Assembly (NCBI RefSeq): GCF_031456495.1
Contig: NZ_JAVDUW010000001.1
Coordinates: forward strand, 186,001 to 250,000
Origin: Pedococcus sp031456495
GTDB taxonomy: Bacteria; Actinomycetota; Actinomycetes; Actinomycetales; Dermatophilaceae
DNA length: 64,000 bases
Direction of reading: 5' to 3'
Shown: piece by piece, positions 15,739 to 24,563 of the stretch
Position numbering within the stretch: the stretch's first letter is position 1
Layout: every line of letters begins with the position of its first letter
Translations under genes and position numbers: made by a program
Notes under the pieces: model-generated
What the model was told of the DNA's origin: nothing
Database searches by the model: none
What the model saw: only the letters and a program-made list of their open reading frames with translations

Positions 15739-16544
15739 AGCAGGCGGCGGAGGCGACCGGCGTAGCGCGCCTCGAGCGCGTTGTTGTGCTCGTCCCCCTC
15801 GGGGATGTTCGCCGAGAGGTAGACCGGCGGCGTCACCCCGCGCGCGACCAGCCGCGCCAGGGTCTCGGCCACCATCATCTGCGCCAGCAGCGCGGCCGTG
15901 ATCGAGGAGAGGCCGCACGCCGTCCCGCCACCGGGCAGCGGCAGCACCGCGTCGCCGTAGGGCGCCCCGTTGTCGAGCACGATGTCGGCGACCTCGAATA
16001 GCCGCAGCCCGCTGGGGTGGCGCGAGGTCACCTGGGTGGTGTGCGCCAGCGACGTGACGGCGATGAGCGGGTGGCCCTTCTCCTTCACCAGGCGCGCGAA
16101 CTCGACGATGCTGCCGTTGCCGCCGGAGTTGGAGGCGATGAGGAACACGTCCTGCGGCTGCGCGTCGAGGGCCAGGTCGTAGATGTGCCGGGCGAGCGAC
16201 GGATCGCGCTCGAGCAGGCCGGCGCGCTCCGGGTCGGTGGCCGCTCCCTCCGCGCCGGCGGCGGCCACCGCGTCGCGCAGCGCCAGCCGGTTGGTGGGGA
16301 TGAAGCCGCCCGCGCGCCCCGCGATCTCCATCGCGAACGCCTCGGAGTGGCCGGTGCCGAACGCCTGCAGGACGCCGTTGCCGGCGACGCAGTCCGCCAT
16401 GAGGTCGGCCGCGGCGGCGATGCCGGTGGCCTGCGAGCTCGCGACCGCGGAGATGGCCTGCGCGGCGACCGAGGCGAATGCGGCGCCGCTGAGCTCGGAG
16501 CCGGCGGGCACCTCGGCGGGCACGGGATCGATGGTGGGAGTCAT
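15735..16544 (-). CDS. SIS-domain sugar-phosphate protein (UPF0309-like)
   Basis: 269 residues. The SIS fold has the phosphate-sugar loop FGTGHSEAFAMEIAGRAGG at about residues 62-80 and the second loop LIASNSGGNGSIVEFA near 137-152. This is the family of Streptomyces SCO4393, which I recall as acting on GlcNAc-6-phosphate and being needed for amino-sugar toxicity; that link is from memory, not from a search. AGGA ribosome site before the ATG. Overlaps by 4 bases both the upstream acyltransferase and the downstream kinase gene. Confidence 0.82.
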   Translation of the reverse strand: MTPTIDPVPAEVPAGSELSGAAFASVAAQAISAVASSQATGIAAAADLMADCVAGNGVLQAFGTGHSEAFAMEIAGRAGGFIPTNRLALRDAVAAAGAEGAATDPERAGLLERDPSLARHIYDLALDAQPQDVFLIASNSGGNGSIVEFARLVKEKGHPLIAVTSLAHTTQVTSRHPSGLRLFEVADIVLDNGAPYGDAVLPLPGGGTACGLSSITAALLAQMMVAETLARLVARGVTPPVYLSANIPEGDEHNNALEARYAGRLRRLL

Positions 16545-17701
16545 GCGGGGGTCCTTTCGTGTGGTGTCACCGTATCCGTCGCAGTGGTGGCGGGACGCGG
16601 AGTCCGGGCGTGCAGGAGGCGGCGGGCGGGTCGCTCGACGAGCACGTGCATGCCCCACGCCGCAGCGGCGAGCACGAGGGCGATCGCGACGACGGCGAGC
16701 CCGGCCGACCACCAGGCGCCCTGTCCCCACTCGCGCAGCGCCGAGACGACACCGCGCAGCAGGTAGTGCGTCATGTACAGGCAGTACGACGCCTCACCCG
16801 CGAGGACCATCCACGGCGTCGACAGCCACCGGGCCAGCAGACCCTGTGACGACGCCACGACCGCCACGACGAGCCCCAGCGCCGGAGCCGCCCAGTAGTC
16901 GCCCGCGGACGCCGCTGGCACGAGTGCCAGCACCACCGGGACCACGAGCAGCCAGGGCGCGAGCCGCGCGAGGCGCAGTCCGCCGCGCACCCACGCGAGG
17001 CAGAGGAACGCGCCACCGACGAACTCCCCCATGATGCGCACGTAGAACATGTGCTCGAGGTTGCCGTTCGGCAGGGCGAAGGCCGCGAACACGGCGAGCA
17101 TCGCGGCATACGAGAGGGCTGCGCCGGCCAGCGCGGTGCGGGCGCGGACCACCCGGGCGAGGAGCACGAACAGCAGGGGCGCAGTCAGGTAGGCGAACCA
17201 CTCCGACCCGATCGACCACGCAGGGCCGTTGAAGCTCGGCCGGTCGTGCCACCAGTTGTGCACGAGGAAGACGTTCTCGACGTAGGCGCCGGCGGTGCGC
17301 CGGTGGCCGTTCTCGCCGATCCCGAGGGTGCCGACCAGCGCCGCCGTCACGAGGTCGATGTTGAGCGCCACGAAGTGGACCGGCCACACGCGCGCGAACC
17401 GGTTGCGGACGAAGGACACCGACGAGCCCCGGGAGAACCGGCGCATGGTGTCGGCGTAGTTGTAGGCGAGGATGAACCCGCTCAGGGGGAAGAAGAGGTC
17501 GACCCCGAGGTACCCCGCACGCAGCAGCGTGTCGGCAGGGGCCAGCCAGGGCAGCAACGCCTCGACGTCGTCGCGGTAGTGGAACAGCACGACCCAGACC
17601 GCAGCGAGCACGCGCAGCCCAGTGAGCGCCGGCAGCGCGGGACGGCGCTGGCCGGCGACCGCCGTCAGTGGTCTCCCGCCTTGCTCTCCCGGGCGCCCCA
17701 C
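16541..17701 (-). CDS. Membrane acyltransferase (acyltransferase_3 family)
   Basis: About 386 residues with some ten transmembrane helices. The family N-terminus LPALTGLRVLAAVWVVLFHYR carries the conserved His-Tyr-Arg, GVDLFFPLSGFILAY follows at about residue 75, and the end is cytoplasmic. Such proteins O-acylate polysaccharides, peptidoglycan or lipids. The start is uncertain: a GTG at 17701 inside the upstream GNAT gene is used here because no ATG/GTG with a ribosome site lies closer to the conserved block; a CTG at about 17669 is an alternative. The stop overlaps the SIS-gene ATG. Confidence 0.75.
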   Translation of the reverse strand: MGRPGEQGGRPLTAVAGQRRPALPALTGLRVLAAVWVVLFHYRDDVEALLPWLAPADTLLRAGYLGVDLFFPLSGFILAYNYADTMRRFSRGSSVSFVRNRFARVWPVHFVALNIDLVTAALVGTLGIGENGHRRTAGAYVENVFLVHNWWHDRPSFNGPAWSIGSEWFAYLTAPLLFVLLARVVRARTALAGAALSYAAMLAVFAAFALPNGNLEHMFYVRIMGEFVGGAFLCLAWVRGGLRLARLAPWLLVVPVVLALVPAASAGDYWAAPALGLVVAVVASSQGLLARWLSTPWMVLAGEASYCLYMTHYLLRGVVSALREWGQGAWWSAGLAVVAIALVLAAAAWGMHVLVERPARRLLHARTPRPATTATDTVTPHERTPA

Positions 17702-18246
17702 TCGTCGGCGCGGACGGCGTACACGGCCAGGTCGGTCCACCGGCCCTTGAACCACGAACCGCGCTCGAACCAGGCTTCGCGACGCATCCCCAGCCGCTCG
17801 CAGATGCGGGCCGAGGCGGTGTTCTCGCCGTCGAGCTGCGCCCACACACGGTGGACGCCCAGCTCCTCGAAGGCCACCCGCACGAGGGCGCGAGCCGCCT
17901 CGGTGGCGTAGCCCATGCCCTGCATGTCGGGCGCCAGCACCCAGCCGATCTCTGCCTGGCGTCCGTCGTGCCCGTCGGGTCCGTCGAGGTGCAGCAGGAC
18001 GTCACCGATGACGCGGCCGTCGAGGTCGACCGCGAGGGTGCAGACCGGCTGGGAGGGCTCGATGCGCCCGGCGGTCGCGCGCTCGGCGACCATGTCCTGC
18101 ACCTGCTCGAGCGTCTTGGGCTCGCCGGGGATGTACCGCACCACGTCGGGCAGGGAACGGTAGGCGAACACGTGCCGCTCGTCCCCGGGCCGCAGGCTGC
18201 GCAGCACGAGGCGATCGGTCGTGATCGGGAGCCGCACGCGCGGCAT
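17665..18246 (-). CDS. RimJ/RimL-type GNAT acetyltransferase
   Basis: 193 residues. Starts LPITTDRLVLRSLRPGDE, characteristic of the Acetyltransf_3 group. The acetyl-CoA loop is DMQGMGYATEAARAL (about 110-124), followed by the conserved ENTASARICERLGM. AGGAG lies five bases before the ATG. It heads the acyltransferase-SIS-kinase cluster and overlaps the next gene by about 37 bases if the chosen start there is right. Target unknown; amino sugars or protein N-termini are both possible. Confidence 0.82.
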   Translation of the reverse strand: MPRVRLPITTDRLVLRSLRPGDERHVFAYRSLPDVVRYIPGEPKTLEQVQDMVAERATAGRIEPSQPVCTLAVDLDGRVIGDVLLHLDGPDGHDGRQAEIGWVLAPDMQGMGYATEAARALVRVAFEELGVHRVWAQLDGENTASARICERLGMRREAWFERGSWFKGRWTDLAVYAVRADEWGARESKAGDH

Positions 18247-18260
18247 ACCTGCTCCTGCCT

Positions 18261-18279
18261 CCGGGCCGGCTCGGCCCGG
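18261..18279 (-). terminator. Hairpin terminator after lpdA
   Basis: CCGGGCCG-GCT-CGGCCCGG, an eight-base perfect stem between the lpdA stop and the start of the next gene on the same strand. Confidence 0.65.
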
Positions 18280-18315
18280 ACCGGTCGTCGCGGACTGGAG
18301 GTCGATGTCCCCGGG

Positions 18316-19713
<1,398 letters not shown>

Positions 19714-19720
19714 GACGGCA

Positions 19721-19726
19721 AGACTA
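19721..19726 (-). promoter_or_regulatory. Leaderless promoter -10 box for lpdA
   Basis: TAGTCT on the minus strand, 7 bases before the lpdA ATG. Confidence 0.5.
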
Positions 19727-19762
19727 CTGACTGTCCGCCGGCTCGCCGCCGAGGGTCACCCC

Positions 19763-21091
19763 TCAGGCGGCGAGCGCGGCCTCGGGCGCGGGCGCCGGGA
19801 CGGTGCGGCGGCTCCTGAGCACGGCCCGCAGGCGCCAGGCGCCGAACACGGCCAGCAGGCTGATGCCGACGTGCGCGCCCACGAAGACGCTGCCCAGCCC
19901 AGCCCCGAGGAGCAGGCCCGCGACGAGCGGGCCGACGGCGGAGAACCCGGTCTGCAGCGCGGTGAACAGCCCGAGCGTGGTGCCCACCAGGCCCGAGGGC
20001 GCCAGGCTGGCCGTGAGCGGGTTGAGCACCGGCGCGTACATGGTCTCGCCCACGGCGAAGATCCCGAAGGTCGTGACGAACAGCGTCGCGGCCAGCTCGG
20101 GGGCCGAGCCCGCGACGAGCGACGCCCCGGCGAGCACCAGCCACGACAGCGTCCAGATGGCGCCGACGGCGATGAGCAGGGCCGGCCCGCTGCGGCGGGC
20201 GGTGAGCCGGACGACGACCATCTGCAGGGCGATGATGACGACGCAGTTGACCGCGGCCGCCAGGCCGATGGTGGTCTCGTGCACGTCCAGGACCGTGAGG
20301 GCGTATGCCGGGAGCCCGGACTCGAACTGGGCGTAGAACCCCAGCGCGAGCGTGACCGTCACCAGGGCAGTCCAGCGCAGGGCCGGCACGGCCCAGATGA
20401 GGCGCCACGCCTGCAGGACTCCAGGCGCACGGACCTCACCGCCGGGGGTGCCCACGGCGTCCCCGGCGGCCAGGTCGGCACCGGCGACGGTCGCCGACGG
20501 GTCCACGACGTCGAGGTCGGTGCCCGCACCGGCGGGTCCCCAGCGACGGGCACCGGCGAGCAGGATGAGCCCGGCGGAGACGACGAACCCGGCGGCAGCG
20601 GCCGCGAACGCGGGCCACATGCCCGACTCGCTGTGCAGGTCCACGACGTAGCCCGCGGCGAACGCGCCGACGGCCATGCCGAGCGCCTGGCCGGTGAACT
20701 GCCAGGCGAAGACCTTGCGGCGGTCGCCGCCACCCACCCAGCGCAGCACCAGGACGGACTGCGCCGGCGCGGCCGCGGTGATCCCGAGCCCGAAGACGAA
20801 CATGCCGGTCAGGAAGGCCGCGGGCGAGTCGGCGAACCCGAGCCCGACGGCCCCGGCCGCCGCCACGACCTTGGCGGCCACGGCCACCAGCACGGGCGAG
20901 ACCCGGTCGGCCAGGCGCCCGCCCAGGGGGGCCGCGAGCAGCGCGCCCACGGAGAACAGGCTGGACGCCGCGGCCGCGGCGAACGAGCCCCAGCCACGCG
21001 TCGACGCGGCATACGCGTACTGGTAGGGCAGGACGGTACCCCAGCCGAGCATGGCGACGGCGGAGGCGACGATGAGGAGACGGGCGCGCAT
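19763..21091 (-). CDS. MFS transporter, MarR-divergent exporter
   Basis: 442 residues with about twelve membrane helices and the MFS loop motif GGRLADRVSPV between helices 2 and 3 (about 65-76). A longer hydrophilic loop lies in the middle (GPAGAGTDLDVVDPS...). It is transcribed away from a MarR-family gene, with AT-rich palindromes in the shared promoter, so it is probably an efflux pump repressed by that regulator and induced by its own substrate. The ATG at 21091 is chosen because an in-frame start further upstream would lie inside the operator region. Confidence 0.83.
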   Translation of the reverse strand: MRARLLIVASAVAMLGWGTVLPYQYAYAASTRGWGSFAAAAASSLFSVGALLAAPLGGRLADRVSPVLVAVAAKVVAAAGAVGLGFADSPAAFLTGMFVFGLGITAAAPAQSVLVLRWVGGGDRRKVFAWQFTGQALGMAVGAFAAGYVVDLHSESGMWPAFAAAAAGFVVSAGLILLAGARRWGPAGAGTDLDVVDPSATVAGADLAAGDAVGTPGGEVRAPGVLQAWRLIWAVPALRWTALVTVTLALGFYAQFESGLPAYALTVLDVHETTIGLAAAVNCVVIIALQMVVVRLTARRSGPALLIAVGAIWTLSWLVLAGASLVAGSAPELAATLFVTTFGIFAVGETMYAPVLNPLTASLAPSGLVGTTLGLFTALQTGFSAVGPLVAGLLLGAGLGSVFVGAHVGISLLAVFGAWRLRAVLRSRRTVPAPAPEAALAA

Positions 21092-21108
21092 GGGTGGGTC
21101 AACACTTC

Positions 21109-21135
21109 TTCGATAACGAATATTTCGAAATCGAA
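21109..21135. promoter_or_regulatory. MarR-type operator region
   Basis: Two palindromes, TTCGATAACGAA (21109-21120) and TTCGAAATCGAA (21124-21135), in a stretch far more AT-rich than its surroundings, between the divergent MFS and marR starts. Binding here would cover both promoters. Confidence 0.65.
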
Positions 21136-21158
21136 ATTTACCATGCCATGATGCCGCC

Positions 21159-21680
21159 ATGACACCGAGGTCGCGGCGCAGGCGCACCGCCCAGGAGCAG
21201 TACCGCGAGGCTGTGGCGAGCTACGTCGCGGCCGGCGGCGAGGAGTCGGTCCAGCGGGTCATCACAGCCGTGAGCTCGCTCAGCCGCAAGCTCGACCAGT
21301 GGTACACGCGCCAGCTCGCGGACCTCGACCTCTCCCACGGCGAGTGGTCGGTCATCGCGCTGCTGGCGACGTCCGAGGGCCAGCCGGTGACCCCCACCCG
21401 GCTCGCGGACGCAGGCAACGTCGCCGCGTCCTCGATGACGCACCGGCTCGACAAGATGACCGAGCGCGGGCTCGTGCGCCGCTCGCCCGACCCGGACAAC
21501 CGCACCCGGGTCCTGGTCGAGCTGACCACGCAGGGGTGGGAGCTGTTCGAGTCCGCCGTCCGCGAGGCGAACGTCGTCGAGTCCGACGTCCTGGCCCCCC
21601 TCACGCGCGAGGAGCGCGACCAGCTGGCCGCGCTCCTCGAGGTGGTGATCGCCGGGCTCGACGAGGTCGACCCGACCTAG
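21159..21680 (+). CDS. MarR-family transcriptional regulator
   Basis: 173 residues. The winged helix-turn-helix includes LSHGEWSVIALLA, PTRLADAGNVAASSMTHRLDKM (recognition helix, about 85-108) and the wing RSPDPDNRTRVLVELT with the family's conserved D-x-R. Helices at both ends form the dimer interface. Probable local repressor of the divergent MFS gene. Two other ATGs lie close upstream (near 21143-21151); the ATG at 21159 is preferred for length but the start is not certain. Confidence 0.85.
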   Translation: MTPRSRRRRTAQEQYREAVASYVAAGGEESVQRVITAVSSLSRKLDQWYTRQLADLDLSHGEWSVIALLATSEGQPVTPTRLADAGNVAASSMTHRLDKMTERGLVRRSPDPDNRTRVLVELTTQGWELFESAVREANVVESDVLAPLTREERDQLAALLEVVIAGLDEVDPT

Positions 21681-21696
21681 TCGGTCAGGGCTTCCG

Positions 21697-22131
21697 TCAG
21701 GCGCCGAGCCCCGGGAACCAGATCGCGATCTCGCGCTGGGCCGACTCGGGCGAGTCCGAGCCGTGGACGATGTTCTTCTGCACCTTCTCGCCCCAGTCGC
21801 GGCCCAGGTCGCCGCGGATCGAGCCGGGCGCGGCCTCGGTCGGGTTGGTGGCGCCCGCCAGCGAGCGGAAGCCGGGGATGCAGCCCTGGCCCTCGATGAC
21901 GGCGGCGGTCACGGGGCCGCTGCTCATGAACTCCACCAGCGGCTCGTAGAACGGCTTGCCCTCGTGCTCGGCGTAGTGGGCGGCCAGCATCTCGCGGGTG
22001 GGGGTGGTCACCGCGAGCGCGACCAGGGTGTACCCCTTGGCCTCGATGCGGCGCAGCACCTCCCCGGTGAGGCCGCGGGCGTACCCGTCGGGCTTGACCA
22101 GGACCAGGGAACGTTCGATCTGCGTCGTCAC
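21697..22131 (-). CDS. ndk: Nucleoside diphosphate kinase
   Basis: Transfers the terminal phosphate among nucleotides. 144 residues, with KPDGYARG at the start, the catalytic His in NIVHGSDSPESA (about 123) and EIAIWFP at the end. The GTG start lies 7 bases after a TAGGCT -10 box, a leaderless arrangement. It is 10 bases downstream of the DUF4233 gene; the folC-DUF4233-ndk series is a familiar actinobacterial cluster but is split here by two genes on the other strand. Confidence 0.96.
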   Translation of the reverse strand: MTTQIERSLVLVKPDGYARGLTGEVLRRIEAKGYTLVALAVTTPTREMLAAHYAEHEGKPFYEPLVEFMSSGPVTAAVIEGQGCIPGFRSLAGATNPTEAAPGSIRGDLGRDWGEKVQKNIVHGSDSPESAQREIAIWFPGLGA

Positions 22132-22138
22132 GCGCGCC

Positions 22139-22144
22139 AGCCTA
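22139..22144 (-). promoter_or_regulatory. Leaderless promoter -10 box for ndk
   Basis: TAGGCT on the minus strand, 7 bases before the ndk GTG and overlapping the stop codon region of the upstream gene. Confidence 0.55.
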
Positions 22145-22546
22145 CCGAGCGGTCGAGTCGGCCCCCGCCACGCGGTCCCGCTCGGCGACCTGGCGCTCGA
22201 CGCGGTGGCACAGGACCAGCGAGCCGACCCACAGCACCGTGAAGATGAGGCCCACCCCGAGCATCGCCGGCACGACCACGGCGCTCACGAAGGTCACGAC
22301 CTGGATGAGCCAGCCCAGGGTCACCCCCCACGGCCGCCGCATGGCACCGGCCGCGAGGAAGCACAGCACCGCCAGGCCGATCCCCACCCAGAGCCAGGCG
22401 TGCGCGTTGTCGTCCCCCTGCGCGAGCCCGACGCCGCGGGCCACCAGTGCGCCGAGGAAGACGACGACGCCCTGGCCGCCCAGGACCGTGGCCAGCATCC
22501 GCCAGGTGAACTTCCCGAGGCTGCCGTAGAAGACGATGCCCTTCAC
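22142..22546 (-). CDS. DUF4233 membrane protein
   Basis: 134 residues, four hydrophobic helices. The N-terminus FTWRMLATVLGGQGVVVFLGALVAR and AHAWLWVGIGLAVLCFLAAG fit the DUF4233 family found next to folC and ndk in actinobacteria. Function unknown. The GTG start is embedded in the stop of a 28-residue membrane ORF (GTGA), which suggests the two are coupled. Confidence 0.72.
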   Translation of the reverse strand: MKGIVFYGSLGKFTWRMLATVLGGQGVVVFLGALVARGVGLAQGDDNAHAWLWVGIGLAVLCFLAAGAMRRPWGVTLGWLIQVVTFVSAVVVPAMLGVGLIFTVLWVGSLVLCHRVERQVAERDRVAGADSTAR

Positions 22547-22629
22547 CGCCGGCCCCGCCCGTTCTCGCGCCACCGCACGAGCAGGAGGAACGCCACCACC
22601 ACGAGCAGCACGACGACGAGCACCTTCAT
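22543..22629 (-). CDS. 28-residue single-helix membrane peptide
   Basis: Begins MKVLVVVLLVVVAFLLL and ends with a basic tail containing RWRENGRGRR. One predicted helix with positive-inside charge, so probably N-out/C-in or membrane-bound. Its stop overlaps the DUF4233 start by 4 bases. No strong ribosome site is visible, and the Val/Leu run could arise by chance in a GC-rich frame. It would sit where folC normally joins DUF4233. Confidence 0.45.
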   Translation of the reverse strand: MKVLVVVLLVVVAFLLLVRWRENGRGRR

Positions 22630-22730
22630 GCGACGAGGGTATGCCGTGTGCCCGGCTCTCGTGTGCGGCGGCCCGGCCCAGCCCGGCCACCGTCCGCCGG
22701 CACCACGGGCCCGCGCCCGGGCCGGCCCGG

Positions 22731-22736
22731 TAGGTT
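22731..22736 (+). promoter_or_regulatory. Leaderless promoter -10 box for the TIM-barrel/hydroxyacid dehydrogenase operon
   Basis: TAGGTT followed by six bases and then the GTG start at 22743; no ribosome site. Confidence 0.5.
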
Positions 22737-22742
22737 GCCCGG

Positions 22743-23573
22743 GTGCGCTGGCCCCTCGCCGTGTCGAGCCTCGGGATGCCGGAGGCCGGCCTACCCACCT
22801 TCCTGGACCTCGCCGTGCGCCACGCCTGCACGGGGGTCGAGCTGCGGGCCGCGCCGGACCAGCCCGTGCACGTCGGCCTCTCCCCCGCCGGGCGGGTGTC
22901 GGTGGCGGCGGCCCTGCGGGAGCGCGGCCTCACCGCCCTCGACGTGTCCTCGTACGTGCGGGTCTGCGCGCCCGGCGACGACGCCGCCGTGGTGGACGAG
23001 CTACGGGCGCACCTGCGGCTGGCCGCCGACGTCGGGGCGCTCGGGGTGCGGGTCTTCCCCGGCGGGGTGGGCGACGGCGACGACGACGAGCGCGCCCGGC
23101 AGCGGCTCGCCCTCGTCCTGGACGAGGCGCGCGGCCTCGGCGTCGACGTCCTCGTGGAGACGCACGACAGCCACCCCACGGGGACCGCCGTCGCCCGCCT
23201 GCTGGAGCCGCTCCCGCAGGTCGGCGCCGTCTGGGACGTCCTGCACACCTGGCGCGCGGGCGAGGCACCCGCCGAGGCGGTGGGGGCCCTGGGGCCGCGG
23301 CTGCGCCTCGTCCAGGTCAAGGACGCCACCGACCGCACCACCGGGGCCCCGCTCACCCTGCCCGGCGAGGGGGCGCTGCCCGTCGCCGACGTCCTCGCCG
23401 CACTCGCCGGAGCCGGGTATGCCGGGTGGCTGAGCCTGGAGTGGGAACGGCCCTGGTCGCCCGACCTGCCCGACCTGGACACCGCCCTGGCCGCCACGCG
23501 TCCGTGGCTGGAGGCTGCGGAGCCGGGCGTGGGCTCGGGCGACGCACGACCCGACCGGAGGGGAACGGCATGA
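22743..23573 (+). CDS. Sugar phosphate isomerase/epimerase-like TIM barrel
   Basis: 276 residues of the xylose-isomerase-like (AP endonuclease 2) fold. Metal-binding residues fall in VETHDSH (about 138-144), AVWDVLHTW (about 161-169), LVQVKD (about 191-196) and SLEWERPW near the end, in the usual order. The substrate is unknown; relatives act on inositol, tagatose/psicose or hydroxypyruvate. Overlaps the following dehydrogenase by 4 bases (ATGA). Together they suggest a sugar or sugar-acid breakdown pair. They stand on the strand opposite to folC and ndk. Confidence 0.8.
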   Translation: MRWPLAVSSLGMPEAGLPTFLDLAVRHACTGVELRAAPDQPVHVGLSPAGRVSVAAALRERGLTALDVSSYVRVCAPGDDAAVVDELRAHLRLAADVGALGVRVFPGGVGDGDDDERARQRLALVLDEARGLGVDVLVETHDSHPTGTAVARLLEPLPQVGAVWDVLHTWRAGEAPAEAVGALGPRLRLVQVKDATDRTTGAPLTLPGEGALPVADVLAALAGAGYAGWLSLEWERPWSPDLPDLDTALAATRPWLEAAEPGVGSGDARPDRRGTA

Positions 23574-24562
23574 CGACCTCGAGACCACGCGTGGCGTTCG
23601 GGATGCAGGACGGGCTGCGGGAGCGGCTCCTCACGCCGGCGGCGCTGGCGAGGCTGGCAGCGGTCGCGGACGTCCGCGAGGAGGTGTGGACCGGAGGGGC
23701 GCCTCCTGCTGACACCGACGTCCTCGTCACGGGGTGGGGCTGTCCCCCGCTCGACGCGACGGCCCTGGACGCGATGCCGTCGCTGCGGGCCGTGGTCCAC
23801 TGCGCCGGATCGGTGAAGCACCACGTCACCGACGCCGCCTGGCGGCGCGGGGTCGAGGTGTCCAGCGCGACCGCGGCCAACGCGCTGCCCGTCGCCGAGT
23901 ACACGCTCGCCGTCGTCCTGCTCGCCGGCAAGGCGGTGCTGGAGGTGGCCGAGGAGTTCCGGCGCACCCGCGCGCCGGTCGACTGGTCCACCCGGTTCCC
24001 CGGGATCGGCAACGTCGGGAAGCGGGTCGGCATCGTCGGCGCCTCGACCATCGGCCGCAGGGTGGTCGAGCTCCTGCGGCCGTTCGACGTCGAGGTCGTG
24101 GTGGCCGACCCCTACCTCGACGACGCGGCAGCGACGGCGCTGGGCGTGACACGCGTCGAGCTGGACGAGCTGGTCGCCACGAGCGACGTCGTCTCGCTGC
24201 ACGCCCCCGACCTGCCCGAGACCCGGCACCTTCTCGACCGGCGCCGGCTGGCGTCGATGCGGACCGGCGCCACCCTGGTCAACACCGCCCGCGGGGCGCT
24301 GGTGGACACCGAGGCCCTCACCGAGGTGGTGCTCGCCGGGCGGATCAGCGCCGTGCTGGACGTGACCGAACCGGAGCCGTTGCCGGCCGGGTCACCCCTG
24401 TGGGACCACCCACGGGTGCTGCTGACCCCGCACGTGGCGGGCTCGCTCGGCACCGAGCTCACCCGGCTCGGCGAGGTCGCGGTCGCCGAGCTCGAGCGGC
24501 TCGCGGGAGGGCAGCCGTTCGCCCACCCGGTGCGGCGCGAGGAGCTGGACCGCCGGGCCTGA
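23570..24562 (+). CDS. D-isomer-specific 2-hydroxyacid dehydrogenase
   Basis: 330 residues. The NAD-binding Rossmann segment GKRVGIVGASTIGRRV (about 143-158) is typical. The catalytic triad is visible: Arg in NTARGALVD (about 240), Glu in DVTEPEPLP (about 265) and His in LTPHVAGS (about 284). It reduces 2-keto acids or oxidises D-2-hydroxy acids with NAD(P)H. Overlap with the TIM-barrel gene marks an operon. It converges on folC with a single base between the stop codons. Confidence 0.86.
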   Translation: MTTSRPRVAFGMQDGLRERLLTPAALARLAAVADVREEVWTGGAPPADTDVLVTGWGCPPLDATALDAMPSLRAVVHCAGSVKHHVTDAAWRRGVEVSSATAANALPVAEYTLAVVLLAGKAVLEVAEEFRRTRAPVDWSTRFPGIGNVGKRVGIVGASTIGRRVVELLRPFDVEVVVADPYLDDAAATALGVTRVELDELVATSDVVSLHAPDLPETRHLLDRRRLASMRTGATLVNTARGALVDTEALTEVVLAGRISAVLDVTEPEPLPAGSPLWDHPRVLLTPHVAGSLGTELTRLGEVAVAELERLAGGQPFAHPVRREELDRRA

Positions 24563-24563
24563 C

